Shown: positions 26,318 to 34,117 of the stretch, in pieces
How positions within the stretch are numbered: position 1 is the first letter of the stretch
Layout of the letters: each line of letters starts with the position of its first letter
From: Bog-756 sp963824645
GTDB taxonomy: Bacteria; Actinomycetota; Acidimicrobiia; Acidimicrobiales; RAAP-2
Assembly (NCBI GenBank): GCA_963824645.1
Contig: CAWGQC010000005.1
Span: forward strand, 124,001 to 188,000
Direction of reading: 5' to 3'
DNA length: 64,000 nucleotides
Made by a program: the position numbers and the translations under genes
The notes under the pieces: model-generated
The model's database searches: none
What the model saw: the letters and a program-made list of their open reading frames with translations, nothing else
Told to the model about the DNA's origin: nothing

Positions 26318-27289
26318 ATGAAGGCAGCGGTGTACTACCAGACCGGGGGGCCGGAGGTTTTCCGCTACGAGGATGTGCCCGACCCGGTGGTCGGAGCCAC
26401 CGACGTACTGATCCGGGTGGGTGCAGTCAGCATCGAGGGAGGCGACACCCTCAACCGTCTGGGCGGAGAGATGAGCAGCGTCCCGCATATCGTCGGCTAC
26501 CAGTGTGCCGGCACGGTCGTTGCCGTGGGACCCTCTGTCACGCAGTTCACCGTGGGTGATTCCGTGGTCACCGTCGGGCTGGACGGCTCCCACGCCGAGC
26601 TCCGGGCCGCCGGCGAGGCATTCTGCTGGTCCGTCCCCCCGGGGCTGTCTGTGGCCGAGGCGGCGTGCGTGCCGGTCCCCTTCGGCACCGCTCAGGACAG
26701 CCTGTTCGAATTCGGAAGGCTCCAAGCCGGAGAGACCGTGCTCATCCATGCCGGCGCCAGTGGGGTGGGCATTGCCGCCATCCAGTTGGCCAAGCGGGCG
26801 GGCGCTACCGTGCTGGCCACCGCATCCAGCGACAGCCGACTCCAGCGTTTGCGTCCCCTCGGCGTCGACCACGGCATCAACTACGCCCAGGGCGATTTCG
26901 TCGATGCCGTTCGGCAGTTGACCGACGGAAGGGGCGCCGACGTCATCGTGGATTCAATCGGCGGGTCGACCCTGCAGAAGAGCCTGCACAGCCTGGCCTA
27001 TCGGGGACGGTGCATCACATTCGGCGACGCCGGGCGGGAGGGCGGTGAAGCCAAGCTGGACATCTCCATGATGCGGGCCAACACACAAACGCTGGTCGGC
27101 TACTTCCTCGGCGGCGAGCTCTTCATGGGCTCGCGGGCCCACGCCATGATCGCCTCGTTGCTGACCGACGCCGCCGCCGGCCAGCTTCAGGTGGTCATCG
27201 ATCGTCAGTTCGCCCTCGAAGACGCGGCCGAGGCCCACGCTTACATCGAAGGCAGAAATGCCTTCGGCCGGGTCCTTCTGATCCCGTGA
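26318..27289 (+). CDS. Zinc-independent quinone oxidoreductase / MDR family protein
   Basis: 323 residues of the medium-chain reductase family. The NADPH-binding motif HAGASGVGIAAIQLAK is clear, with GRGADVIVDSIGG later. No catalytic-zinc Cys/His set or structural four-Cys lobe is visible, which fits the NADPH:quinone reductase branch. The ATG follows CGGAG at ~9 nt, and a TAGAGT -10-like box lies at 26280-26285. The GNAT gene follows after 22 nt. Confidence 0.85.
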   Translation: MKAAVYYQTGGPEVFRYEDVPDPVVGATDVLIRVGAVSIEGGDTLNRLGGEMSSVPHIVGYQCAGTVVAVGPSVTQFTVGDSVVTVGLDGSHAELRAAGEAFCWSVPPGLSVAEAACVPVPFGTAQDSLFEFGRLQAGETVLIHAGASGVGIAAIQLAKRAGATVLATASSDSRLQRLRPLGVDHGINYAQGDFVDAVRQLTDGRGADVIVDSIGGSTLQKSLHSLAYRGRCITFGDAGREGGEAKLDISMMRANTQTLVGYFLGGELFMGSRAHAMIASLLTDAAAGQLQVVIDRQFALEDAAEAHAYIEGRNAFGRVLLIP

Positions 27290-27311
27290 CCACTCCAGGC
27301 CTCAGACCGGC

Positions 27312-27794
27312 ATGATCAGAGAAGCCACCGAGAACGACGTCGACGTACTGGTGCAGCTCATTCACGATCTGGCCGAGTACGAGCGCTCACCCGAGTCGGT
27401 GGAGGTCAACCCCGCCCAGCTGCGGGCCGCCCTCTTCGGACAATCCCCGACCGTCTTCGCCCACATCGCCGAGGACGAAGGGGTCGTCGTCGGCATGGCC
27501 ATCTGGTTCCTCAGCTTCTCCACCTGGACAGGACGTACCGGCATCGCCCTCGAGGACCTCTACGTCCGCCCCCACGCCCGCCACCAGGGGTTCGGCCGGG
27601 CGCTCATCGCCCATCTGGCTGCCATCGCCCACCGGTCGGGCTACGGGCGCATCGACTGGTCGGTGCTCACCTGGAACGAGCCGGCGATCGACTTCTACCA
27701 CTCGCTCGGGGCGGAGCCCATGGACGAGTGGATCGGTTATCGGCTGGACGACGATGGCATCGCCGCCCTGGCCGGTCCGGCGGGCCAATCCTGA
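27312..27794 (+). CDS. GNAT family N-acetyltransferase
   Basis: 160 residues with the acetyl-CoA signature LEDLYVRPHARHQGFGRALIAHLA and a WNEPAIDFYHSLGAEP C-terminal motif, as in spermidine/diamine acetyltransferase-like GNATs. The substrate cannot be assigned. It lies 22 nt after the quinone oxidoreductase and is probably in the same transcript. Confidence 0.85.
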   Translation: MIREATENDVDVLVQLIHDLAEYERSPESVEVNPAQLRAALFGQSPTVFAHIAEDEGVVVGMAIWFLSFSTWTGRTGIALEDLYVRPHARHQGFGRALIAHLAAIAHRSGYGRIDWSVLTWNEPAIDFYHSLGAEPMDEWIGYRLDDDGIAALAGPAGQS

Positions 27795-27816
27795 AAGCAG
27801 GCGGAGGCGGATGGAT

Positions 27817-28638
27817 TCAGATGGTGAAGGCGAGGTTGGCCACCAACTGCTCCCCCAGACCCCGGTTGCCGGTGATGACCACCTGATCCGGCTGACCCGG
27901 TGTCCTGTCGTGTCGTCCGCCGGTCAACCGCAGGAAGTGGTGGAGAGGCATCTCGAGGCCGACGGTGGGGTCCTGGTCGAAATGATCGACCACCGTGGCC
28001 CGATCCTCGACCTCAACCAGGTAGGTACAGCGGGCCGGGCCGGTCAGATCCAGACGTACCCGTGATCCCCGGGGTAGGGCGGCCCGGCGCCCCACTATGA
28101 AGCCCAAGCCGGTGGCCACCTCGTCCATGGCCGAACGCTGATCCGGCTGGTCCATCCGGGCCGGCTGTCCGAGGGCGTCGCGGATGTCGTTCTCGTGCAT
28201 GAAGCAGTCGAAGTGCCTGATGCGCATGAACCGGCCGTAGGTCTCGTCCCGACCCGCCGGCGTCCAGGAGGGAGCGTCAAAATCGGCCTGCGTCATCGCC
28301 TCGAGGGCGACCAGACGCCGACCGGTCACGTCAGCCCAGCGGGCGCACAGTGCCTGACCCGTGAGTGGACGCATCGATTCGACCCACACCTCGTTGGCTT
28401 CGGCAATGGGGTTCCTCATGTGCCCGAGATGCGTGACGTCGGCCACGGGGGTCGGTTCGCCCAGCAGCATCGCTTCGGTCCCGATGACATGACTGAGCAC
28501 GTCGCGCACGGTCCATCCGGGCAGACAGGTGGGTTGATCCCACTGGCCCTCGCTCAGGGGTGAGCACAGGTCGGCCAGGGCTGCGAATTCAGCCCGCAAC
28601 AGGTCGACGGTGGGGATCTTTTCCACGAAAGTCGGCAT
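27817..28638 (-). CDS. Maleylpyruvate isomerase family / DinB-like mycothiol-dependent protein
   Basis: About 273 residues. The DinB-like N-terminus has CLPGWTVRDVLSHVIGTE, with a metal-ligand His in LSHV, and a later RIRHFDCFMHENDIRDALG carries further His residues. This is the actinobacterial mycothiol-dependent enzyme family, with a C-terminal SCP2-like part. The ATG at 28638 is used; an in-frame GTG at 28647 is the alternative. The exact reaction is unknown. It is convergent with the GNAT gene and divergent from the next GGDEF-EAL gene. Confidence 0.75.
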   Translation of the reverse strand: MPTFVEKIPTVDLLRAEFAALADLCSPLSEGQWDQPTCLPGWTVRDVLSHVIGTEAMLLGEPTPVADVTHLGHMRNPIAEANEVWVESMRPLTGQALCARWADVTGRRLVALEAMTQADFDAPSWTPAGRDETYGRFMRIRHFDCFMHENDIRDALGQPARMDQPDQRSAMDEVATGLGFIVGRRAALPRGSRVRLDLTGPARCTYLVEVEDRATVVDHFDQDPTVGLEMPLHHFLRLTGGRHDRTPGQPDQVVITGNRGLGEQLVANLAFTI

Positions 28639-28699
28639 GGGAAACACACCGTAGCGCCGACCGGGTGGAGCGTCGGTGTGCGGTTTTGTCCGGCGGCGC

Positions 28700-28727
28700 T
28701 CAATTTAAGTGTCGGTCGCGCCGATAG
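28700..28727 (+). promoter_or_regulatory. Sigma-28-type promoter, TCAA-N16-GCCGATAG
   Basis: TCAA at 28700-28703, 16 nt, then GCCGATAG at 28720-28727 (7/8 match). Unlike the leaderless sites, a ~28-nt leader with AGAGGA precedes the GTG at 28762. Confidence 0.45.
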
Positions 28728-28761
28728 AGGAGGCACGGCTCCACGCGAGAGGAACCCGTCA

Positions 28762-31119
28762 GTGAGTGACAAGGTCTGGAAGTTTGCCCTGGCCGGTGGC
28801 CTGTTGATCGTGGCTGGGTACTTCGCGCTCCCCAGTCAGCTCAGCCAGGACGTCGTCTACCAGTTCGTCGGGGTGGCGTCGGTCGTGTGCATCCTGATCG
28901 GCATCCACATCCATCGTCCCATCGACAGGGCCGGGTGGATCCTTCTGGCCGTGGGAGGCACCTTCTTCACCCTGGGCGACGCCGTGGAGAACATCTATGG
29001 GGTGATCCTCCATCTGTCCATACCCTTCCCGTCGGTGGCCGACGCCTTTTATCTGGCCGGGTATCCCTTCGTGTTCGTCGGCATCCTCAGGGTGACCCGG
29101 AATCCCCACGACAGGGCCCGACGCGAGGACTACACCGACGCCGCCATCGTGGCCCTGGGAGCACTGGCTTTCTCGTGGAGCTTCCTGATGCGCTCCTACG
29201 TACACGACCCCTCGCTGACCACGATGGGGAAGCTGGTCATCCTGGCCTACCCGATCATGGACATCGGCCTCGTCTTCATCGTCTTCCGGTCGTTGCTGTT
29301 CGGCCGGGTCAAGCAGGCCTATTGCCGTCTGTTGGCCGTTGCCCTCATCGCCATGTTTCTGGCCGACTTCGTCTACGACCTCCTCGTTCTCCACAACAGC
29401 TACAGCACCGGCAACCCGGTGGACGCACTCTTCCTGGTCAGCTACGTCCTGATGGGGGTAGCCGCCCTCCACCCCTCCATCGGTCAGCCACTTCCCGTCC
29501 CCCAGCGGGAGACGCCCAGCATCTACCGACGCGACTCGGGCGGGAGCCACCGGATCCCGGTGGTGGCCTTTGCCGGCTTCGTGCCCCCCACCATCCTCCT
29601 GGTCGGGAGCACCTACGGCCTGAACATCGATGTTCCGGTGATGTCCGGACTGTGCGTCGCCGTTTTCGCCCTCATCTATCTCCGCATGATGTGGCTGATC
29701 CAACAGACGACCGGTCAGACCACCGAGATCGCCGTGCACGCCCGCGCCCTCGAGGCTTCCCACCGGCAACGCGACTCCCTCGAGGCCGACCTCCGCCATC
29801 TGGCTTTCCACGACGAGCTCACCGGACTGGCCAACCGGGCCCTTCTGCACGATCGGGTGGAGCACGCGCTGGCTTCCGCTCCTCGTTCGGGGCGGTCCGT
29901 GGCGCTGTGCTTCGGAGACCTGGACGGGTTCAAGACCGTCAATGACACGCTCGGACACCATGTCGGTGACTCCGTTCTCATCCGGGCCAGCCGACTTCTC
30001 TCCTCGATCGTGCGTCCCGGCGATACCGTGGCCCGGCTGGGCGGCGATGAATTCGCGGTGCTGATGGTGGACGTGGAACGCCCGGAGTCGGTCGTGGACT
30101 TTGCCCACCGCATCGTCAGCGTTCTCCGCAACGCACCCGATTTTGAAGGAACCCAGGTGGGCCTCTCGATCAGCGTCGGAATTGCCTTTGCCGAGCCCGG
30201 TAAGACGACCGAACAGCTGCTCAGTGAAGCCGACTCCGCCATGTACGAGGCCAAGGAGAAAGGCAAGAACCGGGTCGAGGTGTTCCAGAAATCGATGCGA
30301 TCCCGGATGCTCGAGCGGCTCGACCTGACCAACGGGTTCCGGTGGGCCCTGGGCCGTTCCGAGTTCTTCCTCCAGTACCAACCCATAATTTCTCTCTCCG
30401 ACAACCGCCTCCACGGCTTCGAAGCCCTCGTTCGATGGAGCCATCCGAGCCTCGGCGTGGTGGCCCCATTGCGGTTCATCCCCATAGCGGAAGAGACCGG
30501 CTTCATCGTTCCGCTCGGCCGTTGGGTACTGGTCGAAGCCTGTGAGCAGCTGGCCTCGTGGAACAGGGATGCCGACGAGGACCTCAACCTGTCGGTCAAC
30601 CTCTCGAGACGGCAGCTCACGTCGCCCCATCTGGCCGACGAAGTTCAGACCGCTCTCTCGCTGAGCGGTATCGATCCCCACCGGCTCATCCTGGAGATCA
30701 CCGAGAGCGTCCTGATGGACGACCCGGGGCGGGCCCAACAGGCGCTCTCCCAGCTCCGCGAGCTCGGCATCAGAATCGCTGTCGATGATTTCGGCACTGG
30801 TTACTCGTCGCTCAGCCATCTCCAGCGATTCCCCGTCGACATCATCAAGATCGACAAGTCGTTCATCGACCCGTTAGTCACCACCGACCCGGGAAGCTCC
30901 GCTCTGGTGACGGCCATCATCGGTCTGGCCCAGACCCTCGGCCTCGACGTCATCGCCGAAGGTATCGAACACGAGAGCCAGCTCCATCGCCTGGTCGACC
31001 TGGGATGCGACAAGGGACAGGGCTTCTTGATGGCCCGACCGCTCGACCGAGACGATGCCCGCGTCCTCATCGATGAGAAGACGGCCGGCCCCCTCCGGTC
31101 TTCGCCCGCCCCCGTCTGA
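28762..31119 (+). CDS. Polytopic membrane GGDEF-EAL protein
   Basis: 785 residues from the GTG at 28762, which has AGAGGA ~9 nt upstream. About nine hydrophobic segments span residues 5-320, an unusually large unrecognised membrane sensor. GGDEF starts at residue 427 with I-site RPGD just before. EAL is at ~554, and EITES, DDFGTGY and EGIEH are intact. Both synthesis and hydrolysis of c-di-GMP look possible. It has its own sigma-28-type promoter and is divergent from the DinB-like gene. Confidence 0.9.
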   Translation: MSDKVWKFALAGGLLIVAGYFALPSQLSQDVVYQFVGVASVVCILIGIHIHRPIDRAGWILLAVGGTFFTLGDAVENIYGVILHLSIPFPSVADAFYLAGYPFVFVGILRVTRNPHDRARREDYTDAAIVALGALAFSWSFLMRSYVHDPSLTTMGKLVILAYPIMDIGLVFIVFRSLLFGRVKQAYCRLLAVALIAMFLADFVYDLLVLHNSYSTGNPVDALFLVSYVLMGVAALHPSIGQPLPVPQRETPSIYRRDSGGSHRIPVVAFAGFVPPTILLVGSTYGLNIDVPVMSGLCVAVFALIYLRMMWLIQQTTGQTTEIAVHARALEASHRQRDSLEADLRHLAFHDELTGLANRALLHDRVEHALASAPRSGRSVALCFGDLDGFKTVNDTLGHHVGDSVLIRASRLLSSIVRPGDTVARLGGDEFAVLMVDVERPESVVDFAHRIVSVLRNAPDFEGTQVGLSISVGIAFAEPGKTTEQLLSEADSAMYEAKEKGKNRVEVFQKSMRSRMLERLDLTNGFRWALGRSEFFLQYQPIISLSDNRLHGFEALVRWSHPSLGVVAPLRFIPIAEETGFIVPLGRWVLVEACEQLASWNRDADEDLNLSVNLSRRQLTSPHLADEVQTALSLSGIDPHRLILEITESVLMDDPGRAQQALSQLRELGIRIAVDDFGTGYSSLSHLQRFPVDIIKIDKSFIDPLVTTDPGSSALVTAIIGLAQTLGLDVIAEGIEHESQLHRLVDLGCDKGQGFLMARPLDRDDARVLIDEKTAGPLRSSPAPV

Positions 31120-31226
31120 CGCCCCCCGGTCCCCCGCCGAGGATGTCCTGAGGGCCCCTCCGATCGGACCGGCCTAGACTCGCCATCCGGGAGTGGGACG
31201 ATGATGGTGAGCCGGAAGACGAGACG

Positions 31227-32342
31227 ATGACCACCCGCCAGCTCGAGTTCACCGCAGAGGAACTGTTGGCCGACGAGTCCATCGAGGGGCCGCTGATCGT
31301 CGACGGAGTGCGGTGTCACGGTGGCTTCGACGGCGGTGGCAATTACGTCTCGCCGCGGACCAAGTACCGCTGGCCCGCCATCCGCGCCTGGGAAGAGCAG
31401 CGGAAGGCCCAGTTCGCAACGCCGATACTCGACATTCCCCTGGAGACGTGGCCGGAAAACTTCCCCAACGTCGAGCAGTCGAAATTCCTCATCCGCCACG
31501 GCGCTCCGGAGCCGACCATCAGCGCCCTCACCCGGATCGGCACGGTGGAGGGGTTCGGGGTCCTGCTCCGGAGCCTCGGCACGCCGGATTTCTCACGCTG
31601 CTTCGAGGAGGACGTCGTCGGAACGGCCATCGACCACATCGACGGTGGCCTGTTCGAGGCGCATGCGCGGGACGAGGCCGGATTTGCCGACGTCGCCGGA
31701 CACGACCGGATGTGGTTTGTAGCCCGTGACATCGCTTTCGACCACCCTCCGACCGATGACATGACGGCCCGCATGCTGCGAAGGATGGGTATCGACACCT
31801 CGACCCGGTCCGCCACCCAGATGGCCCAGGCCCGGCAGGCCGCCCGGAACGAGCGGCTCCTACCCGAAGACATCGACTTCGTACTGGAGACGCTGGTCAC
31901 CCGCATGATCGGGCTCCTGCTCATCGAGATCTCCGCCTTCCACGGGTTCGCCTGGGCCGAGGCCGTACTGGGTGACACCGATCTGGTGGGGGGCGAGGGA
32001 GCCGCCGCCCAGATCGTTTCCTTCATCCGCGCTGACGAGACGCCACATGTCGCCTGGCTGCGCACCGCCCTCTCCGAGATGCGCGACCGGACCTGGGTGG
32101 GCACGCAGGGCCGAACCTACCCAGGGGTGGAGATGATCGGGCGGGTCTGGGACCGGGCCGTGACCGACTCGCTCGGCGTCCGCCGTCAGGACAACCTGCG
32201 CTTCATCCTCGGGGAGATCGAGCATGCCCTCGACGGCCGGCCCGATGGCCGCGAACATCATGGAAGAAATGCTCACCCTGGGATCGGGGGTGCCGGCGGC
32301 GGACGTTCGATGACGACCGGAGACGCCGCCTCGTCGTTCTGA
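31227..32342 (+). CDS. Hypothetical protein, possibly ferritin-like di-iron fold
   Basis: 371 residues that I do not recognise as a named family. The helical second half contains EISAFHGFAWAE and RADETPHVAWL, whose Glu and ExxH spacing resembles ligands of a ferritin-like di-iron four-helix bundle. This is inference only. The Gly/His-rich last ~35 residues look like a disordered tail. A TAGACT box lies about 50 nt upstream and GAAGACGAG precedes the ATG. The next gene is an F420/FMN-type oxidoreductase 66 nt downstream, so redox chemistry may be shared. Confidence 0.7.
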   Translation: MTTRQLEFTAEELLADESIEGPLIVDGVRCHGGFDGGGNYVSPRTKYRWPAIRAWEEQRKAQFATPILDIPLETWPENFPNVEQSKFLIRHGAPEPTISALTRIGTVEGFGVLLRSLGTPDFSRCFEEDVVGTAIDHIDGGLFEAHARDEAGFADVAGHDRMWFVARDIAFDHPPTDDMTARMLRRMGIDTSTRSATQMAQARQAARNERLLPEDIDFVLETLVTRMIGLLLIEISAFHGFAWAEAVLGDTDLVGGEGAAAQIVSFIRADETPHVAWLRTALSEMRDRTWVGTQGRTYPGVEMIGRVWDRAVTDSLGVRRQDNLRFILGEIEHALDGRPDGREHHGRNAHPGIGGAGGGRSMTTGDAASSF

Positions 32343-32408
32343 TCCCTATTCGGCGGGGCCATCTCGTCTTGTCCCGCCGGGCCGGCTGCCGGCCGAAAGG
32401 AGCCGTAC

Positions 32409-33770
32409 GTGAAATTCGGCATCTTCTACGAGCATCAGCTGCCGCGCCCCTGGACCGACATCAGCGAACAGCAGCTGATCACCGATGCTCTGGAGCAGAT
32501 CGAACTGGCCGACCGCCTGGGTATCCAGTACCTGTGGGAAGTGGAGCACCACTTTCTGGAGGAGTACTCGCACTCCAGTGCTCCCGAGGTATTTCTGGCC
32601 GCAGCCAGCCAGCGCACCGGGCAGATGCGGATCGGACACGGTGTCGTTCAGACCGCCCCGGCTTACAACCATCCCGCCCGGATCGCCGAGCGCATCGCCA
32701 TGCTCGATCTGGTGTCCGGGGGAAGGGTCGAATTCGGGACCGGCGAGTCTTCCTCTGACGCCGAACTGGCCGGCTTCGGCATCGACCGGGCCGACAAGCG
32801 CGACGCTTGGTTGGAGGGCCTCGAAGTGGCGATCCGGTGCATGACCGAGACGCCGTTCGGAGGAGTCGACGGTCGCTTTGTGTCCATGCCTCCCCGCAAT
32901 GTGGTGCCCAAGCCCGTGCAGAAACCCCACCCGCCCCTGTGGGTGGCCTGCAGCCGCCGCGACACCATCCTGCTCGCCGCCGAAAAGGGCATCGGTGCCC
33001 TCAGCTTCGCCTTCGTCGAGCCCGAAGACGCCAAGAAGTGGGTGGATGACTATGGCCAGGTGATGCGTCAACGTTGCGTTCCGATAGGCCTGGCTGTGAA
33101 TCCCCAGGTGGCCTGCGTCACACCCATGATGTGCGCGCCACGAGAGGAGGAGGCCCTGGCCCGCGGCCTCGAGGGGGCCAACTTCTTCGGCTACTCGCTG
33201 GCCCATTACTACGTCTTCGGTGATCATGTCCCGGCCACCACCGACGTCTGGCAGGAATTCCTCGAGCGCCGGGGGAAGGTCGGGTACTCACCCGAAGCAG
33301 CACTGGCCGTACGGCAGGAGGTGCTGGGAGCCAAGGCGGCCGCCGGCGATCGCACCGGACTGCGCGGGGCCATCGGTACGCCGGCCCAGTTGCGAGAGTT
33401 CCTCGGACGTTACGAAGAGGCCGGCGTCGACCAACTGATCTTCGTCATGCAGGCCGGTCACAACAGGCACGAGCACATAATGGAGTCGATCGAACTGTTC
33501 GGCACCGAGGTTCTTCCCGCCTTCATCGAGCGCGACGAGGCGGGCCGGGCGGGCCGGCAAGCCGCCTGGGAACCGGTCATCGCCCAGGCCCTGGCCCGCC
33601 GCCAGGATCACCATCCGGAAATGCCGGACGGGTACGCCATCCGGGCCATTCCCAAGCAGATGGTCGAGGCTGCGGCCAGTGAGCCGGGCAAGCAATGGCT
33701 CGAATCCCTGGCCGACAAACAGGCCGCCGGCATCGAGGACGAGGAATTCCGCCGACTGGTGGAGGGATGA
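32409..33770 (+). CDS. LLM-class (luciferase-like) flavin/F420-dependent oxidoreductase
   Basis: 453 residues with the TIM-barrel luciferase-like pattern: MKFGIFYEHQLPRPW, LWEVEHHFLEEYSHSSAPEVFLAAAS, RIGHGVVQTAPAYNHPARIAERIAMLDLVSGGRVEFGTGES and late DQLIFVMQAGHNRHEHIMESIELF. The C-terminus is about 100 residues longer than the usual F420 enzymes. The GTG start follows AAAGGAG at 7 nt. The substrate is unknown; such enzymes are typical of F420-producing actinobacteria. Confidence 0.85.
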   Translation: MKFGIFYEHQLPRPWTDISEQQLITDALEQIELADRLGIQYLWEVEHHFLEEYSHSSAPEVFLAAASQRTGQMRIGHGVVQTAPAYNHPARIAERIAMLDLVSGGRVEFGTGESSSDAELAGFGIDRADKRDAWLEGLEVAIRCMTETPFGGVDGRFVSMPPRNVVPKPVQKPHPPLWVACSRRDTILLAAEKGIGALSFAFVEPEDAKKWVDDYGQVMRQRCVPIGLAVNPQVACVTPMMCAPREEEALARGLEGANFFGYSLAHYYVFGDHVPATTDVWQEFLERRGKVGYSPEAALAVRQEVLGAKAAAGDRTGLRGAIGTPAQLREFLGRYEEAGVDQLIFVMQAGHNRHEHIMESIELFGTEVLPAFIERDEAGRAGRQAAWEPVIAQALARRQDHHPEMPDGYAIRAIPKQMVEAAASEPGKQWLESLADKQAAGIEDEEFRRLVEG

Positions 33771-33817
33771 GGATCCCGCCTTCGGGAGGCGATGCTTCCT
33801 GGCGTGGCTAGGGGAAT

Positions 33818-33823
33818 TACGCT
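33818..33823 (+). promoter_or_regulatory. Candidate leaderless -10 box (TACGCT) for the copper chaperone
   Basis: TACGCT ends 6 nt before the ATG at 33830. No ribosome site at normal spacing is present. Confidence 0.35.
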
Positions 33824-33829
33824 GGTGAC

Positions 33830-34105
33830 ATGAGTCAGCCCTCCCCGTCCCCCGCCGGTGGACCCCGTGTCGAGGGGTCTTCGTCGGCCGGGACCGTGGC
33901 CGAACTTTCGGTGGAGGGCATGCACTGTGACGCCTGTGTGGCTCTGATCGAAGAGACGCTGGGTGAAACCGAAGGGGTGCTGACCGCCTCGGTCGATCTC
34001 CAGACAGCTCGGGCGGTGGTGGGCTACGCACCCGAGCTCATCGGTGTGGACGCCATCCGTGCGATCATCGCCGACACCGGGTACACGGCTACGCCGGTGG
34101 GCTGA
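33830..34105 (+). CDS. copZ: Heavy-metal-associated (HMA) domain protein, CopZ-like copper chaperone
   Basis: 91 residues: a ~25-residue disordered Pro/Ser start, then one HMA domain with metal site GMHCDAC (MxCxxC) and a typical IIADTGYTA end. It should bind Cu(I) in the cytoplasm and hand it to the P-type ATPase encoded 12 nt downstream, whose own HMA domain is similar. Probably one operon. No CsoR/CopY-type regulator is visible nearby. Confidence 0.85.
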   Translation: MSQPSPSPAGGPRVEGSSSAGTVAELSVEGMHCDACVALIEETLGETEGVLTASVDLQTARAVVGYAPELIGVDAIRAIIADTGYTATPVG

Positions 34106-34117
34106 GGAGCTCACCGC

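Noticed and set aside
28759..30819. 686-residue open frame antisense to a GGDEF-EAL gene
   Set aside because: A codon-bias shadow of the GC-rich gene on the other strand; composition is His/Gly/Asp-rich with no domain.
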